NCBI GenBank assembly: GCA_003220435.1
Contig: QHSL01000077.1
Location: forward strand, 1-59,716
Source of the DNA: Candidatus Rokuibacteriota bacterium
GTDB taxonomy: Bacteria; Methylomirabilota; Methylomirabilia; Rokubacteriales; CSP1-6
DNA: 59,716 nucleotides
Direction: 5' to 3'
The notes under the pieces were generated by a model. The model did no database searches. It worked only from the letters and a program-made list of their open reading frames with translations, and had not been told where the DNA came from. The position numbers and the translations under genes were made by a program. Shown one piece after another: positions 1 to 7,304 of the stretch. Position 1 is the stretch's first letter. Each line of letters starts with the position of its first letter.

Positions 1-136
1 ACTCGCCCACGATCCCGAGCGTCCCGCCCTGGTCGAGGACCAGCGAGACGTCGTCCACCGCACGCGTGACGCGCGTGCCGCGCGCGCTCACGTAGTGCGT
101 GGAGAGATGCCGAAGCTCGAGGAGCGGGCCGGTCAC
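1..136 (-). CDS. ABC transporter ATP-binding protein, DppD/OppD type (partial, N-terminus only)
   Basis: Only the first 45 codons are inside the window; the gene runs off the left edge. The GTG start at 136 overlaps the TGA of the upstream permease gene as GTGA. The visible residues (LLELRHLSTHY, then RAVDDVSLVL and LGIVGE) are the usual N-terminal strand pattern of a peptide/nickel-family ABC ATPase, and the sequence stops exactly where the Walker A loop should begin. By family it would power import through the two permeases encoded just upstream. The substrate is unknown; oligopeptides, dipeptides, nickel or sugars are all possible. Confidence 0.75.
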   Translation of the reverse strand, partial: MTGPLLELRHLSTHYVSARGTRVTRAVDDVSLVLDQGGTLGIVGE

Positions 137-1035
137 AACTGACGGAGCTGTGGGTCGAGCTTTACCCGGAGCCAGTCGCCAAGAAGGTTTGCGGACAGGA
201 CCATCAGCCCGATGCAGGAGCCCGGCAGCACGGTCAGCCACCAGTAGCCGGCCATCATGCCCTTCTTGCCGTCGGCCAGCATCAGCCCCCACGCCGGCTG
301 GGGCGGCGGCACCCCGACGCCCAGGAACGACAGCGTGGCCTCGGCGATGATCACCACGCCGAGCTGCAGCGTGCCCAGCACGATGGCGGTGTTGACCACG
401 TTCGGCAGGATGTGCCGACGCATGATCGTCCACTTCGAGCAGCCGGCGACGACCGCCAGACGCACGAAGTCCCGCTCGCGGATGGAGAGCACCTCGCCAC
501 GGATGATCCGCGCATAGCGCGTCCAGAAGACGGCCGCGAGGATGATGATGATGTTCGAAACGCTCGGCCCCACGATGGCGGCCAGGAAGATCGCGAAGAC
601 GAGGACGGGCAAGGCGAGCCACGCGTCGGTGATGCGCATGATCACCTGATCCACCCAGCGGCCGAGATAGCCGGAGATGATGCCCAGGGTCGTGCCGAGG
701 ACCCCCGCGAAGATCACCGCGGTGAAGCCCACGATGATCGAGACGCGAGCGCCGAAGATGAGCCGCGACAGGACGTCACGCCCGAGGTGGTCGGTTCCCA
801 GAAGGTGGTCCGCGGTGCCGCCCGCCTGCCACGCCGGCGGTCGGAACCGGTCGCCCAGCACGCCGACCTCCGGATTGTGGGGCGCGATGACATTGGCGAA
901 GATCGCGACCAGCACCACCGTGAGGATGATCAGAACGGGGATGTGCGGGAATCCTTCGGTGCGGAAGGCGGCGAGCCGCCCGGCGAGGCTCAGGGTCGCC
1001 GCCACGGGCCGGCTGTGCGCAACGCTGCCGTTCAT
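133..1035 (-). CDS. ABC transporter permease, DppC/OppC type
   Basis: A 300-residue inner-membrane permease. The first membrane helix is at about residues 32-52. The conserved HLLGTDHLGRDVLSRL segment at 77-92 is typical of DppC-type subunits. The EAA-loop that docks to the ATPase (RDFVRLAVVAGCSKW, then HILPN) is at about 188-212, and the protein ends with the usual GDWLRVKLDP tail. It lies between dppB-like and dppD-like genes in one minus-strand operon, with 24 bases separating it from the former and a 4-base overlap with the latter. No substrate-binding protein gene is visible for this transporter; it could lie beyond the left edge. Confidence 0.9.
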   Translation of the reverse strand: MNGSVAHSRPVAATLSLAGRLAAFRTEGFPHIPVLIILTVVLVAIFANVIAPHNPEVGVLGDRFRPPAWQAGGTADHLLGTDHLGRDVLSRLIFGARVSIIVGFTAVIFAGVLGTTLGIISGYLGRWVDQVIMRITDAWLALPVLVFAIFLAAIVGPSVSNIIIILAAVFWTRYARIIRGEVLSIRERDFVRLAVVAGCSKWTIMRRHILPNVVNTAIVLGTLQLGVVIIAEATLSFLGVGVPPPQPAWGLMLADGKKGMMAGYWWLTVLPGSCIGLMVLSANLLGDWLRVKLDPQLRQL

Positions 1036-1059
1036 AGGGTCTCCTCGGACAGATTCGCG

Positions 1060-1980
1060 CTAGCGTTCAAATCTGATCCTCGGGTCGATGAAAGCATAGA
1101 GGATGTCGACCAGGAGATTGGTGACCACGATCATGGTGCCGGCCATCAGAATGTTCGCCTGGACGACCGGGAAGTCGCGGAAGGAGATGCCTTCGTAGAG
1201 CAGCCGGCCGACCCCCGGCCAGGCGAAGACGGTTTCCACGACGATCGCCGTGTTGACCATGATGACGAGATTTATCCCAGCCAGCGTGATCACCGGAATC
1301 AGCGCGTTCTTGAACGCGTGCTTGCCGATGACGAGCGCTTCCGGCAGCCCCTTGAGCCTCGCGAGCTTCACGTATTCCGATCCCAGCACCTCGAGCATCG
1401 ACGAGCGCGTGAGACGCATGTTGTAGGCGGCGAATACCCAGCCGAGCGCGATCGACGGCATCACCAGGTGGAGCATCGTTCCGGAGCCCGACGACGGGAG
1501 CCAGCCGAGGTAGACCGAGAAGAAGAGAATCATGATCAGCCCGACCCAGAACGAGGGCATCGAGAGCCCGAGCAGCGCGAACATCTTCCCGGCGCTGTCC
1601 CACCATTTGTTCACGCGCACCGCGGCGATGATCCCCGTTGGGATGCCGAGGAGCAGCGAGAACGCCATCGCCGCGGCGGCCAGCAGGAGCGACGCCGGCA
1701 GCCGCGACATATAGAGCTCGAAGACGTCCGTGCGGTAGTAGAACGACTGGCCGAAATCACCCCGGAGGGCGTGCGTGATGAAGCTCCAGTACTGGACCCA
1801 GAGCGGCCGATCGAGACCGAACTGCGTGCGGATCGCGTCGAGGTCCGCCTTGCTCGCACCCGGCTCCGCCAGCAGCACCGCGGGGTCGCCGGTGATGCGA
1901 ATGAGCAGGAAGATCGTCAGCGAGAGAAGAAAGAGCGAGAGCAGGGCGAGTCCGATCCGCTTGAGTACGAACCGCTTCAT
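1060..1980 (-). CDS. ABC transporter permease, DppB/OppB type
   Basis: A 306-residue permease with an N-terminal helix at about residues 9-29, the RGDFGQSF segment near 74, an EAA-type loop (SEYVKLARLKGLPEALV) and the characteristic C-terminal DPRIRFER. It is the first gene of the minus-strand dppB-C-D run and sits about 50 bases downstream of a near-consensus sigma-70 promoter. A GAGGG motif about 13 bases before the ATG may serve as a weak ribosome binding site. Family membership is secure; the substrate is not determined. Confidence 0.9.
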   Translation of the reverse strand: MKRFVLKRIGLALLSLFLLSLTIFLLIRITGDPAVLLAEPGASKADLDAIRTQFGLDRPLWVQYWSFITHALRGDFGQSFYYRTDVFELYMSRLPASLLLAAAAMAFSLLLGIPTGIIAAVRVNKWWDSAGKMFALLGLSMPSFWVGLIMILFFSVYLGWLPSSGSGTMLHLVMPSIALGWVFAAYNMRLTRSSMLEVLGSEYVKLARLKGLPEALVIGKHAFKNALIPVITLAGINLVIMVNTAIVVETVFAWPGVGRLLYEGISFRDFPVVQANILMAGTMIVVTNLLVDILYAFIDPRIRFER

Positions 1981-2037
1981 TGCGTCTTGTCCCTCACGTC
2001 CACTCCGGGGAGGTGTGACCGCCCGAAAAGTTAAAGG

Positions 2038-2065
2038 ATTATGACTGATTTTACTTCGCTGTCAA
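2038..2065 (-). promoter_or_regulatory. Sigma-70 promoter for the dppB-C-D operon
   Basis: On the minus strand TTGACA (2065-2060) and CATAAT (2043-2038) are separated by 16 bases. That is 6/6 and 5/6 to consensus, in an AT-rich patch of an otherwise very GC-rich region. Transcription would begin near 2031 and give a leader of about 50 bases before the dppB-like ATG at 1980. Confidence 0.7.
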
Positions 2066-2128
2066 TGGCCAGACGCGTCATCCCAGGCTCTTGAGACCGC
2101 CGCCCGCCCGAGGGAATATCGGACGTGG

Positions 2129-3499
2129 ATGGCGATCGGCTACGGCCTGGTCCGGACGCTCGCGCGGTGGGTCCTGGAGGTGTTCTACCGGCGCATCGAG
2201 ATCGTCGGAATCGAGCACCTTCCGGAAAGCGGCCCGCTGATCGTCGCGGCCAATCATCAGAACGCGCTGGTGGACCCCATGCTGCTCCTGGCCCTGGTGC
2301 CGCGGTCGATGGTCCCGGTCGCCAAAGCACCGCTGTTCCGCCATCCTGTCATCGGCCCATTCCTCCGGATGGTGGGAGCGTTGCCCGTCCTGCGACGCCA
2401 GGAGGGCAATGTCGACCCCGCCCGCAACCGGGAGACGTTCGCGGCCGCGTCCGCCCACCTCGGCGCCGGCGGCGCGGTGCTCATCTTCCCCGAGGGCACG
2501 AGCCAGCCCGAGCCGACGCTGATGCCGCTCCGCTCTGGCGCGGCCCGGATGCTGCTCGAAGCCGAAGCAGCGACCGACAGCACGCTCGGCATCGCTCTCG
2601 TCCCCATTGGGCTCGTCTATCACGAGCCGGGAACGTTTCGTGCCGGGCGTGCGTTACTCTCGGTCGGCGTGCCGGTCCCCACGGGAGACTGTCTCGCGCT
2701 CTACCGAAACGAGCCCGACGGCGCGGCCCATCGGCTGACCGATCGTCTCTCGGCGGCCCTCCGGCGTCAGATCGTCGAGGCCGACGACCGTGAGACCCTC
2801 CGCCTACTTCGCGCGCTCGAGTCGATCGCCCACGCCGGCGCGTCGCCGGACGCCCGCGCCGCCACGGCCCGCACGGCGTGGATGCAGGGCGCCATGCGAG
2901 CCTATCGACATTTTCGCGAGTACGAGCCGGCGAGAGTTGCGAGCTTCCGCGCCGGGGTCGAGCGCTATCTCTCCGACCTCGAGCGCGCCGGGCTCTCGGA
3001 CCGGGGCCTGACCCAGCCGTACTCGGCCGGCGACGTCGCGCGCTACGCCCTGCGCGCGGCGACGTCGCTCGTGCTGGCGTTGCCGCTGGCCGCCTGGGGG
3101 ATGGCCAGTCACCTGCTTCCGTACACGCTGACGGCGCTGACCCTGCGTCGGGTCAAGCCGGAGCCCGACGAGGAAGCGACGTACAAGATCATCGGCTCGG
3201 TCGTGATATACCCGCTCTGCTGGCTCCTCGAGGGATGGCTGGCCGGGAAGCTGGGGCGGGGACCGCTGCTGGCGCTCTTCGCCTTCCTGCTGGTACCGAC
3301 GGGATTCTTCACCATCGCGTGGCGCGACCGTCTCGAGCGAGTCGGTCGCGACGCGCGCGGCTTCTTCCGTCTGCTGGTGGAGCGTGATCTCCGGCGGCGG
3401 CTCGGCGCGCGTCGCCAGGCGCTGCTCGACGAGCTCGACGCGCTCGCGCGCCTCGTGCCCGACGCGGTGCGCGCGGCGCCGCCCGACGAGCGCGCGTGA
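2129..3499 (+). CDS. Lysophospholipid acyltransferase (PlsC family) with C-terminal membrane domain
   Basis: A 456-residue protein. Residues 1 to about 200 form a PlsC-type glycerolipid acyltransferase domain with the catalytic block NHQNALVD (42-49; His-Asp dyad) and the glycerol-phosphate-binding block FPEGTSQ (120-126). Enzymes of this fold move an acyl chain from acyl-CoA or acyl-ACP to a lysolipid at the inner membrane. The protein is about twice the length of a minimal PlsC: after a charged linker there are hydrophobic stretches at about 303-335 and 350-395, so it is probably membrane-anchored at the C-terminus. It stands alone on the plus strand, divergent from the transporter operon and convergent with the dehydrogenase. 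The exact acceptor lipid cannot be read from sequence. Confidence 0.85.
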   Translation: MAIGYGLVRTLARWVLEVFYRRIEIVGIEHLPESGPLIVAANHQNALVDPMLLLALVPRSMVPVAKAPLFRHPVIGPFLRMVGALPVLRRQEGNVDPARNRETFAAASAHLGAGGAVLIFPEGTSQPEPTLMPLRSGAARMLLEAEAATDSTLGIALVPIGLVYHEPGTFRAGRALLSVGVPVPTGDCLALYRNEPDGAAHRLTDRLSAALRRQIVEADDRETLRLLRALESIAHAGASPDARAATARTAWMQGAMRAYRHFREYEPARVASFRAGVERYLSDLERAGLSDRGLTQPYSAGDVARYALRAATSLVLALPLAAWGMASHLLPYTLTALTLRRVKPEPDEEATYKIIGSVVIYPLCWLLEGWLAGKLGRGPLLALFAFLLVPTGFFTIAWRDRLERVGRDARGFFRLLVERDLRRRLGARRQALLDELDALARLVPDAVRAAPPDERA

Positions 3500-3511
3500 G
3501 CCGGGCCGGCG

Positions 3512-4495
3512 CTAGCTCACCAGGCTCTGCAGCTCGGGGATGACCCAGAGCGGCTTGCGGCCGGCGGCGACGCGCTGGATGTTGTCGAACGCGTTCCGGA
3601 ACGCCTTGGACCAGTTCTCCCACGTCGGCCCGGCCGAGTGGGGCGTGATCGTGATGTTCTCGAGCGCGAACAGCGGATGGTTCGCCGCCGGCGGCTCCTC
3701 CACCATGACGTCGAGGCCGGCCGCGGCGATCTGGCCGGACGCCAGCGCGACCTGCAGCGCGCGCTCGTCCACCACCGGACCGCGACAGGTGTTGATCAGG
3801 ATCGCGCTCCGCTTCATCATCTCGAACTCGCGCGTGCTCATCATGTTGCGGGTCGCGTCGCTGAGCGGCACGTGCAGCGTGACCACGTCGGACGTGCGCA
3901 GGAGCTCCGGGAAGAGCGCGAAGCGGACACCGAGCGCGTCCTCGGCGTCCTCGGTGAGTCGGATGACGTCGTAGTACTGCACGTGCATGTCGAACGCCTG
4001 GGCCCGCCGCGCGACTTTCTTGCCGATGGTCCCGAGGCCGACGATGCCGAGCGTCTTTCCGGCCAGCTCGTAGACACGCGTCTGGGCGAAGTCCCCGACC
4101 CGCCACTTGCCGGCGATCACGTTGTTGTGATGCCACGCGAGCTTCTTGTAGACGGCCAGGATCAGCATCAGCGTGTGCTCGGCCACCGCGACCGAGTTCG
4201 AGCCGCCGTTGTTGGCGACCGGCACCCGCGCCTGGCGCGCCGCCTCGATGTCGAGCCGATCGTAGCCGGCGCTGATCAGCTGGATCAGCTTGAGCTTCGG
4301 CGACCCGCGATAGAAGTCCGGCCCCATGTTCGAGCGCGTGAACCCGGTAAAGTACTCAGCGTCCTTCATGGCCGCGTCGAATTCGGGCGTGCCCTGGTCG
4401 ACGACCTGAAGCTCGAACTCCGCCGGCAGGAGCGAGCGGGCGATCTCGACGAGCGGCGCGGGAAGCTTCGGGGAGAGCACGACCTTGATCGCCAT
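3512..4495 (-). CDS. D-isomer-specific 2-hydroxyacid dehydrogenase
   Basis: 327 residues, the normal length for this NAD(P)-dependent family, which interconverts 2-oxo acids and D-2-hydroxy acids. The Rossmann motif GLGTIG is at 153-158. The catalytic Arg-Glu-His set is present as Arg238 (in NTCRGPVVDE), Glu267 and His286 (in PHSAG). A very clear ribosome binding site, AAAGGAG at 4504-4510, fixes the ATG at 4495 and overlaps the stop codon of the preceding lipoprotein gene, so the two are probably co-transcribed. Neighbouring CaiB and crotonase-family genes suggest a CoA/hydroxyacid catabolic context. The substrate is unknown; phosphoglycerate, glyoxylate and other 2-oxo acids are all possible. 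Confidence 0.88.
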   Translation of the reverse strand: MAIKVVLSPKLPAPLVEIARSLLPAEFELQVVDQGTPEFDAAMKDAEYFTGFTRSNMGPDFYRGSPKLKLIQLISAGYDRLDIEAARQARVPVANNGGSNSVAVAEHTLMLILAVYKKLAWHHNNVIAGKWRVGDFAQTRVYELAGKTLGIVGLGTIGKKVARRAQAFDMHVQYYDVIRLTEDAEDALGVRFALFPELLRTSDVVTLHVPLSDATRNMMSTREFEMMKRSAILINTCRGPVVDERALQVALASGQIAAAGLDVMVEEPPAANHPLFALENITITPHSAGPTWENWSKAFRNAFDNIQRVAAGRKPLWVIPELQSLVS

Positions 4496-4508
4496 ACGAT
4501 GGTCTCCT

Positions 4509-4838
4509 TTACCTGAGCTTGCGGAAGTCCTCGGGGAAGTTCGAGGTGAACGAGTAGGACTTGACGGTGCCGTTGGCGTTGAAGCGCACGGTGAAGTCCT
4601 TGGTGCTCATGGTCGAGCCGCTGGGCTGAGCGTAGAACCAGCGCCACGTCAGGTCCCCGCTGTCGATCCCGATCTGGTAAGGCTCCCCGAAGAGCTGCAG
4701 CAGTGCGGTCTTGTCGGTGGTGTTGGCCTTGATCTGCGCCGCATCGGGTGACGGGAACTCTCGGCCGACGCGGAGGCCGGCGCAGGACGAGGTGGCGAGC
4801 GCGACGACCAGGAGCCCGAGCAGCCAGCCGCGGCTCAT
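4509..4838 (-). CDS. Small BamE/SmpA-like lipoprotein
   Basis: 109 residues from the ATG at 4838, chosen over an upstream in-frame start because GGAGG sits just before it and because it gives a clean lipoprotein signal. The hydrophobic segment GWLLGLLVVALATSSC ends in a Cys at residue 19 as lipid-anchor candidate. The rest (DKTALLQLFGEPYQIG, then LTWRWFY and a hydrophobic beta strand) resembles the small BamE/SmpA fold found in outer-membrane assembly lipoproteins. It is wedged between a CaiB remnant and the dehydrogenase, so its location says little about its role. The family assignment is by pattern only. Confidence 0.65.
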   Translation of the reverse strand: MSRGWLLGLLVVALATSSCAGLRVGREFPSPDAAQIKANTTDKTALLQLFGEPYQIGIDSGDLTWRWFYAQPSGSTMSTKDFTVRFNANGTVKSYSFTSNFPEDFRKLR

Positions 4839-4851
4839 ATGCCCTCCGGAG

Positions 4852-5241
4852 TCACGCCAGCGCGACGACGCCCGCACCGGCGAGGCGCTCGATCTCGGTC
4901 GCCGGTAGCCCGAGCTCGCCGAGGATCTCGGCGGTGTGCTGGCCGAGCAGCGGCGCCGGGCGCCGGATCGTCCCCGGCGTCACAGAGGCCCTGACCGGGA
5001 ACCCGAGCATCCGCGCCGATCCGTAGCCGGGCTGCTCGACGGTGGCCACGAGCCCGAGGTGTTTCACCTGCGGGTCCTCGAAGACCTCGTCGAACTCGTA
5101 GATGGGCCCGGCGGCGACCTGTGCCCGCTCGAACCGCGCGACCCACTCGGCAGTCGTCCCCGCGGCGCAGTATGGGCCCGCGATCACGCGCGAGAGGTCG
5201 AGCACGCGGATGCCGTCGAGCATGGTCGGCTGCTCAGCCAC
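4852..5241 (-). pseudogene. Internally deleted CaiB/BaiF CoA-transferase
   Basis: CaiB/BaiF family III CoA-transferases are normally about 380-420 residues; this reading frame has only 129. Residues 1-25 are a textbook family N-terminus (MLDGIRVLDLSRVIAGPYC). They join directly to what looks like the family's C-terminal quarter (AEWVARFERAQVAAGPIYEF and onward, DPQVKHLG). The middle, including the region that carries the catalytic Asp, is missing while the frame is kept. The start is GTG 5241 or ATG 5223. It overlaps the end of the crotonase-like gene. A non-functional remnant is most likely; a mis-assembly is the main alternative. Confidence 0.7.
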
Positions 5242-5962
5242 GGTCGAGGAAGCCTTCCGTCATCGCGTTGACCTCCGGAATGCCGGTGCGCGCGATGGCG
5301 TTGATCCGCGCTTTGACCTCGGCCAGTGCCTTGAACGGCTTGGCGGCGAGGGAGTCGGCGTAGGCACGGACCTCCTTGGCGAGCGACGCGCCGGGGACGA
5401 CGCGGTGAACGAGGCCCCACGCCTGGGCCTCTGCCGCCGAGTACCGGCGGCACTCCATGATGATCTCCTTGGCGCGCGCCGGGCCGACGAGCCGCACGAA
5501 GCGCGTCGTCGACGCGATCCCGAGCGGCACGCCCAGGTCCACTTCCGGAATCCAGAGCTGCGCCTCCGCCGCGGCCCACCGGAAGTCGCACGCGAGCGTG
5601 AGACCCCAGCCGCCGCCGACGGCGTGGCCGTTGATCATCGCGATCGTCGCCTGCTCGAGGTTCTCCAGCAGGGTGTTGGCGCGCTCGAAGAGCCGCCGGA
5701 ACTGGCTCTTGCGCTGGCCGAAGACCGCGCGCCGCTCGGCTTCCGACATCGAGGACTTGAGCCCGGCGTCGGCGCCGGCCGAGAACACCGGCGGCGCGCC
5801 GGTGACGACGACCACGCGCGTGGCGCTGTCGTCGCGCAGCTCGACGAACGCGGCCGCCAGCTCGGACAGCATGGGGTCGCTGAGGGAATTCCGACGGTCC
5901 GGACGGTTCAGCGTGACGGTCGCAATCACACCGTCGCGCGTCAGCGTGACGTTGTCGCCCAT
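5234..5962 (-). CDS. Enoyl-CoA hydratase/isomerase (crotonase) family protein
   Basis: A crotonase-fold protein of about 242 residues from the ATG at 5962; a GTG 18 bases upstream would add six residues, and the numbering here counts from that GTG. The fold motifs are present: LNRPDRRNSL at 24-33, the oxyanion-hole strand FSAGADA at 66-72 and INGHAVGGGWGL at 116-127. Of the two glutamates used by classical hydratases, the second is present (IPEVDLG, Glu146), but the first position holds Gly126 (GGGWG instead of GGGxE). True hydratase activity is therefore doubtful; isomerase, hydrolase or decarboxylase activity is possible. Its stop overlaps the CaiB remnant. Confidence 0.8.
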   Translation of the reverse strand: MGDNVTLTRDGVIATVTLNRPDRRNSLSDPMLSELAAAFVELRDDSATRVVVVTGAPPVFSAGADAGLKSSMSEAERRAVFGQRKSQFRRLFERANTLLENLEQATIAMINGHAVGGGWGLTLACDFRWAAAEAQLWIPEVDLGVPLGIASTTRFVRLVGPARAKEIIMECRRYSAAEAQAWGLVHRVVPGASLAKEVRAYADSLAAKPFKALAEVKARINAIARTGIPEVNAMTEGFLDRG

Positions 5963-6034
5963 GCGCGCGGACGGTATCACAGGGCGCGCGCCGCGCGCAA
6001 TTGGACGGGCCGCGCGCCGGCGGTGGACGAGCGC

Positions 6035-7264
6035 CTAGACGAACAGCCCGAGGGAGGGCTGGGTGGACTTGAAGCCCGGGAAAAGAGACGCGGTCGGCGC
6101 GCCGAGGTGGCGGGCGGCAACTTCGGCGAAGAGCGTACGGAAATCCGTCGTCACCGCCAGGTCGCGCCCCTCGAACAGCTGGTGACGTCCGAGCCCCGGC
6201 CAGCGTCCGTAGACGCGGCCGCCGCGGACGGCGCCGCCGAGGACGAGCATCGCCGTGGCGTGGCCGTGGTCGGTGCCGCGGTTGCCGTTCTCGGCGACGG
6301 TGCGGCCGAACTCCGACATGGTGAGCACGCAGACGTCCGCCATCCGGTCGCCGAGGTCGCGCGAGAAGGCGGCCAGCGTTCGCCCGAAGTCGCGCAGACG
6401 GAAAGCGAGCTGGCCCTCCTCGGCGCCCTGGCCGACGTGGGTGTCCCAGCCCTGCATGTCGGCGAAGGCGATCTCGAGGCCGATGTCGGCCTGGATGAGC
6501 TGCGCGATCTGGCGCATCGCGTCGCCGAACTGGCCCCGCGGATAATCGGCGCCGTTGGCCGGCGCAAGGCGCGAGGCGTTCGCGCTTCTCAACATTTTCA
6601 CGGCCTCGAACGTCTCCCGCCCAGTCCCGTGGAGGAGGTCGTGCACGCCCTGGTCGTAGAGCGCCTCGAACCCGCGCCCGGCGCTCGCGTCGGCGCCGCG
6701 GACGTCGAAGCGGTCGATCGATTGAATCGAGATCGCGCCGATGTCCCCGTGGAGCGTCCGCGGCAGCGCCGGGCCCAGCGCGACGGCGCGGAACGGCGCT
6801 GGCTTCGCCGGAAGCGTTCGGGCCGCCCGCGCGAGCCACCCGTCGGGCGTGCTCTTGACTCCCGGCGTGCCCGACTCCATGTAGTCCTGAGCGTCGAAGT
6901 GCGAGCGCGTGGTGTCCGGCGAGCCGCACGCGTGAACCACGGCGAGCGAGTGGTTGTCCCAGAGCGGTCCGAGCGTCGCCAGCGCGGGGTGGAACGCGAA
7001 GAAGCCGTCGAGATCGACGGCACGGTTGCTCTCACCCTGCCGCGGGGGCTGCAGCGCGATCGACGGGCGAGCGCCCGCATAGCCCGGGTCGCCGTGGGGC
7101 ATCACCATGCTGAGCCCGTCAACGGCGCCGCGCTGGAAGACCGCGACCAGCACCTTGCCGCGGGCCTCCGCCGCGCGAGCCGTCCGCATGAGGAAGCGCG
7201 GCGCGGCTGCGTACGCGACCAGCGCGCATCCTCCGGCCTTCAGGAACGTCCGTCGCGTCGGCAT
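6035..7264 (-). CDS. DUF1501 family protein, Tat-exported
   Basis: 409 residues starting with a twin-arginine signal (RRTFLKAG at 4-11 followed by a short hydrophobic stretch and ARA), so it is predicted to be exported folded. DUF1501 hallmarks are visible: GAVDGLSMVMPHGD near residue 46, GWDTHVGQG in the middle and SEFGRTVAENG with TDHGHATAML towards the C-terminus. The family belongs to the alkaline-phosphatase/sulfatase superfamily, but its substrate is not established. It is nearly always paired with a DUF1800 gene, as here (40 bases upstream). The pair probably forms the end of the sigma-factor operon. Confidence 0.9.
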   Translation of the reverse strand: MPTRRTFLKAGGCALVAYAAAPRFLMRTARAAEARGKVLVAVFQRGAVDGLSMVMPHGDPGYAGARPSIALQPPRQGESNRAVDLDGFFAFHPALATLGPLWDNHSLAVVHACGSPDTTRSHFDAQDYMESGTPGVKSTPDGWLARAARTLPAKPAPFRAVALGPALPRTLHGDIGAISIQSIDRFDVRGADASAGRGFEALYDQGVHDLLHGTGRETFEAVKMLRSANASRLAPANGADYPRGQFGDAMRQIAQLIQADIGLEIAFADMQGWDTHVGQGAEEGQLAFRLRDFGRTLAAFSRDLGDRMADVCVLTMSEFGRTVAENGNRGTDHGHATAMLVLGGAVRGGRVYGRWPGLGRHQLFEGRDLAVTTDFRTLFAEVAARHLGAPTASLFPGFKSTQPSLGLFV

Positions 7265-7304
7265 CGCCTCGTCTCCTCTGTCTCTGTTCTCGCCAGCGGC
7301 GGCG

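Noticed and set aside
412-2034. 540-codon plus-strand open frame antisense to the dppB/dppC genes
   Set aside because: Very rich in Arg, Asp, Glu and His with no domain; a typical antisense shadow of GC-rich permease genes.
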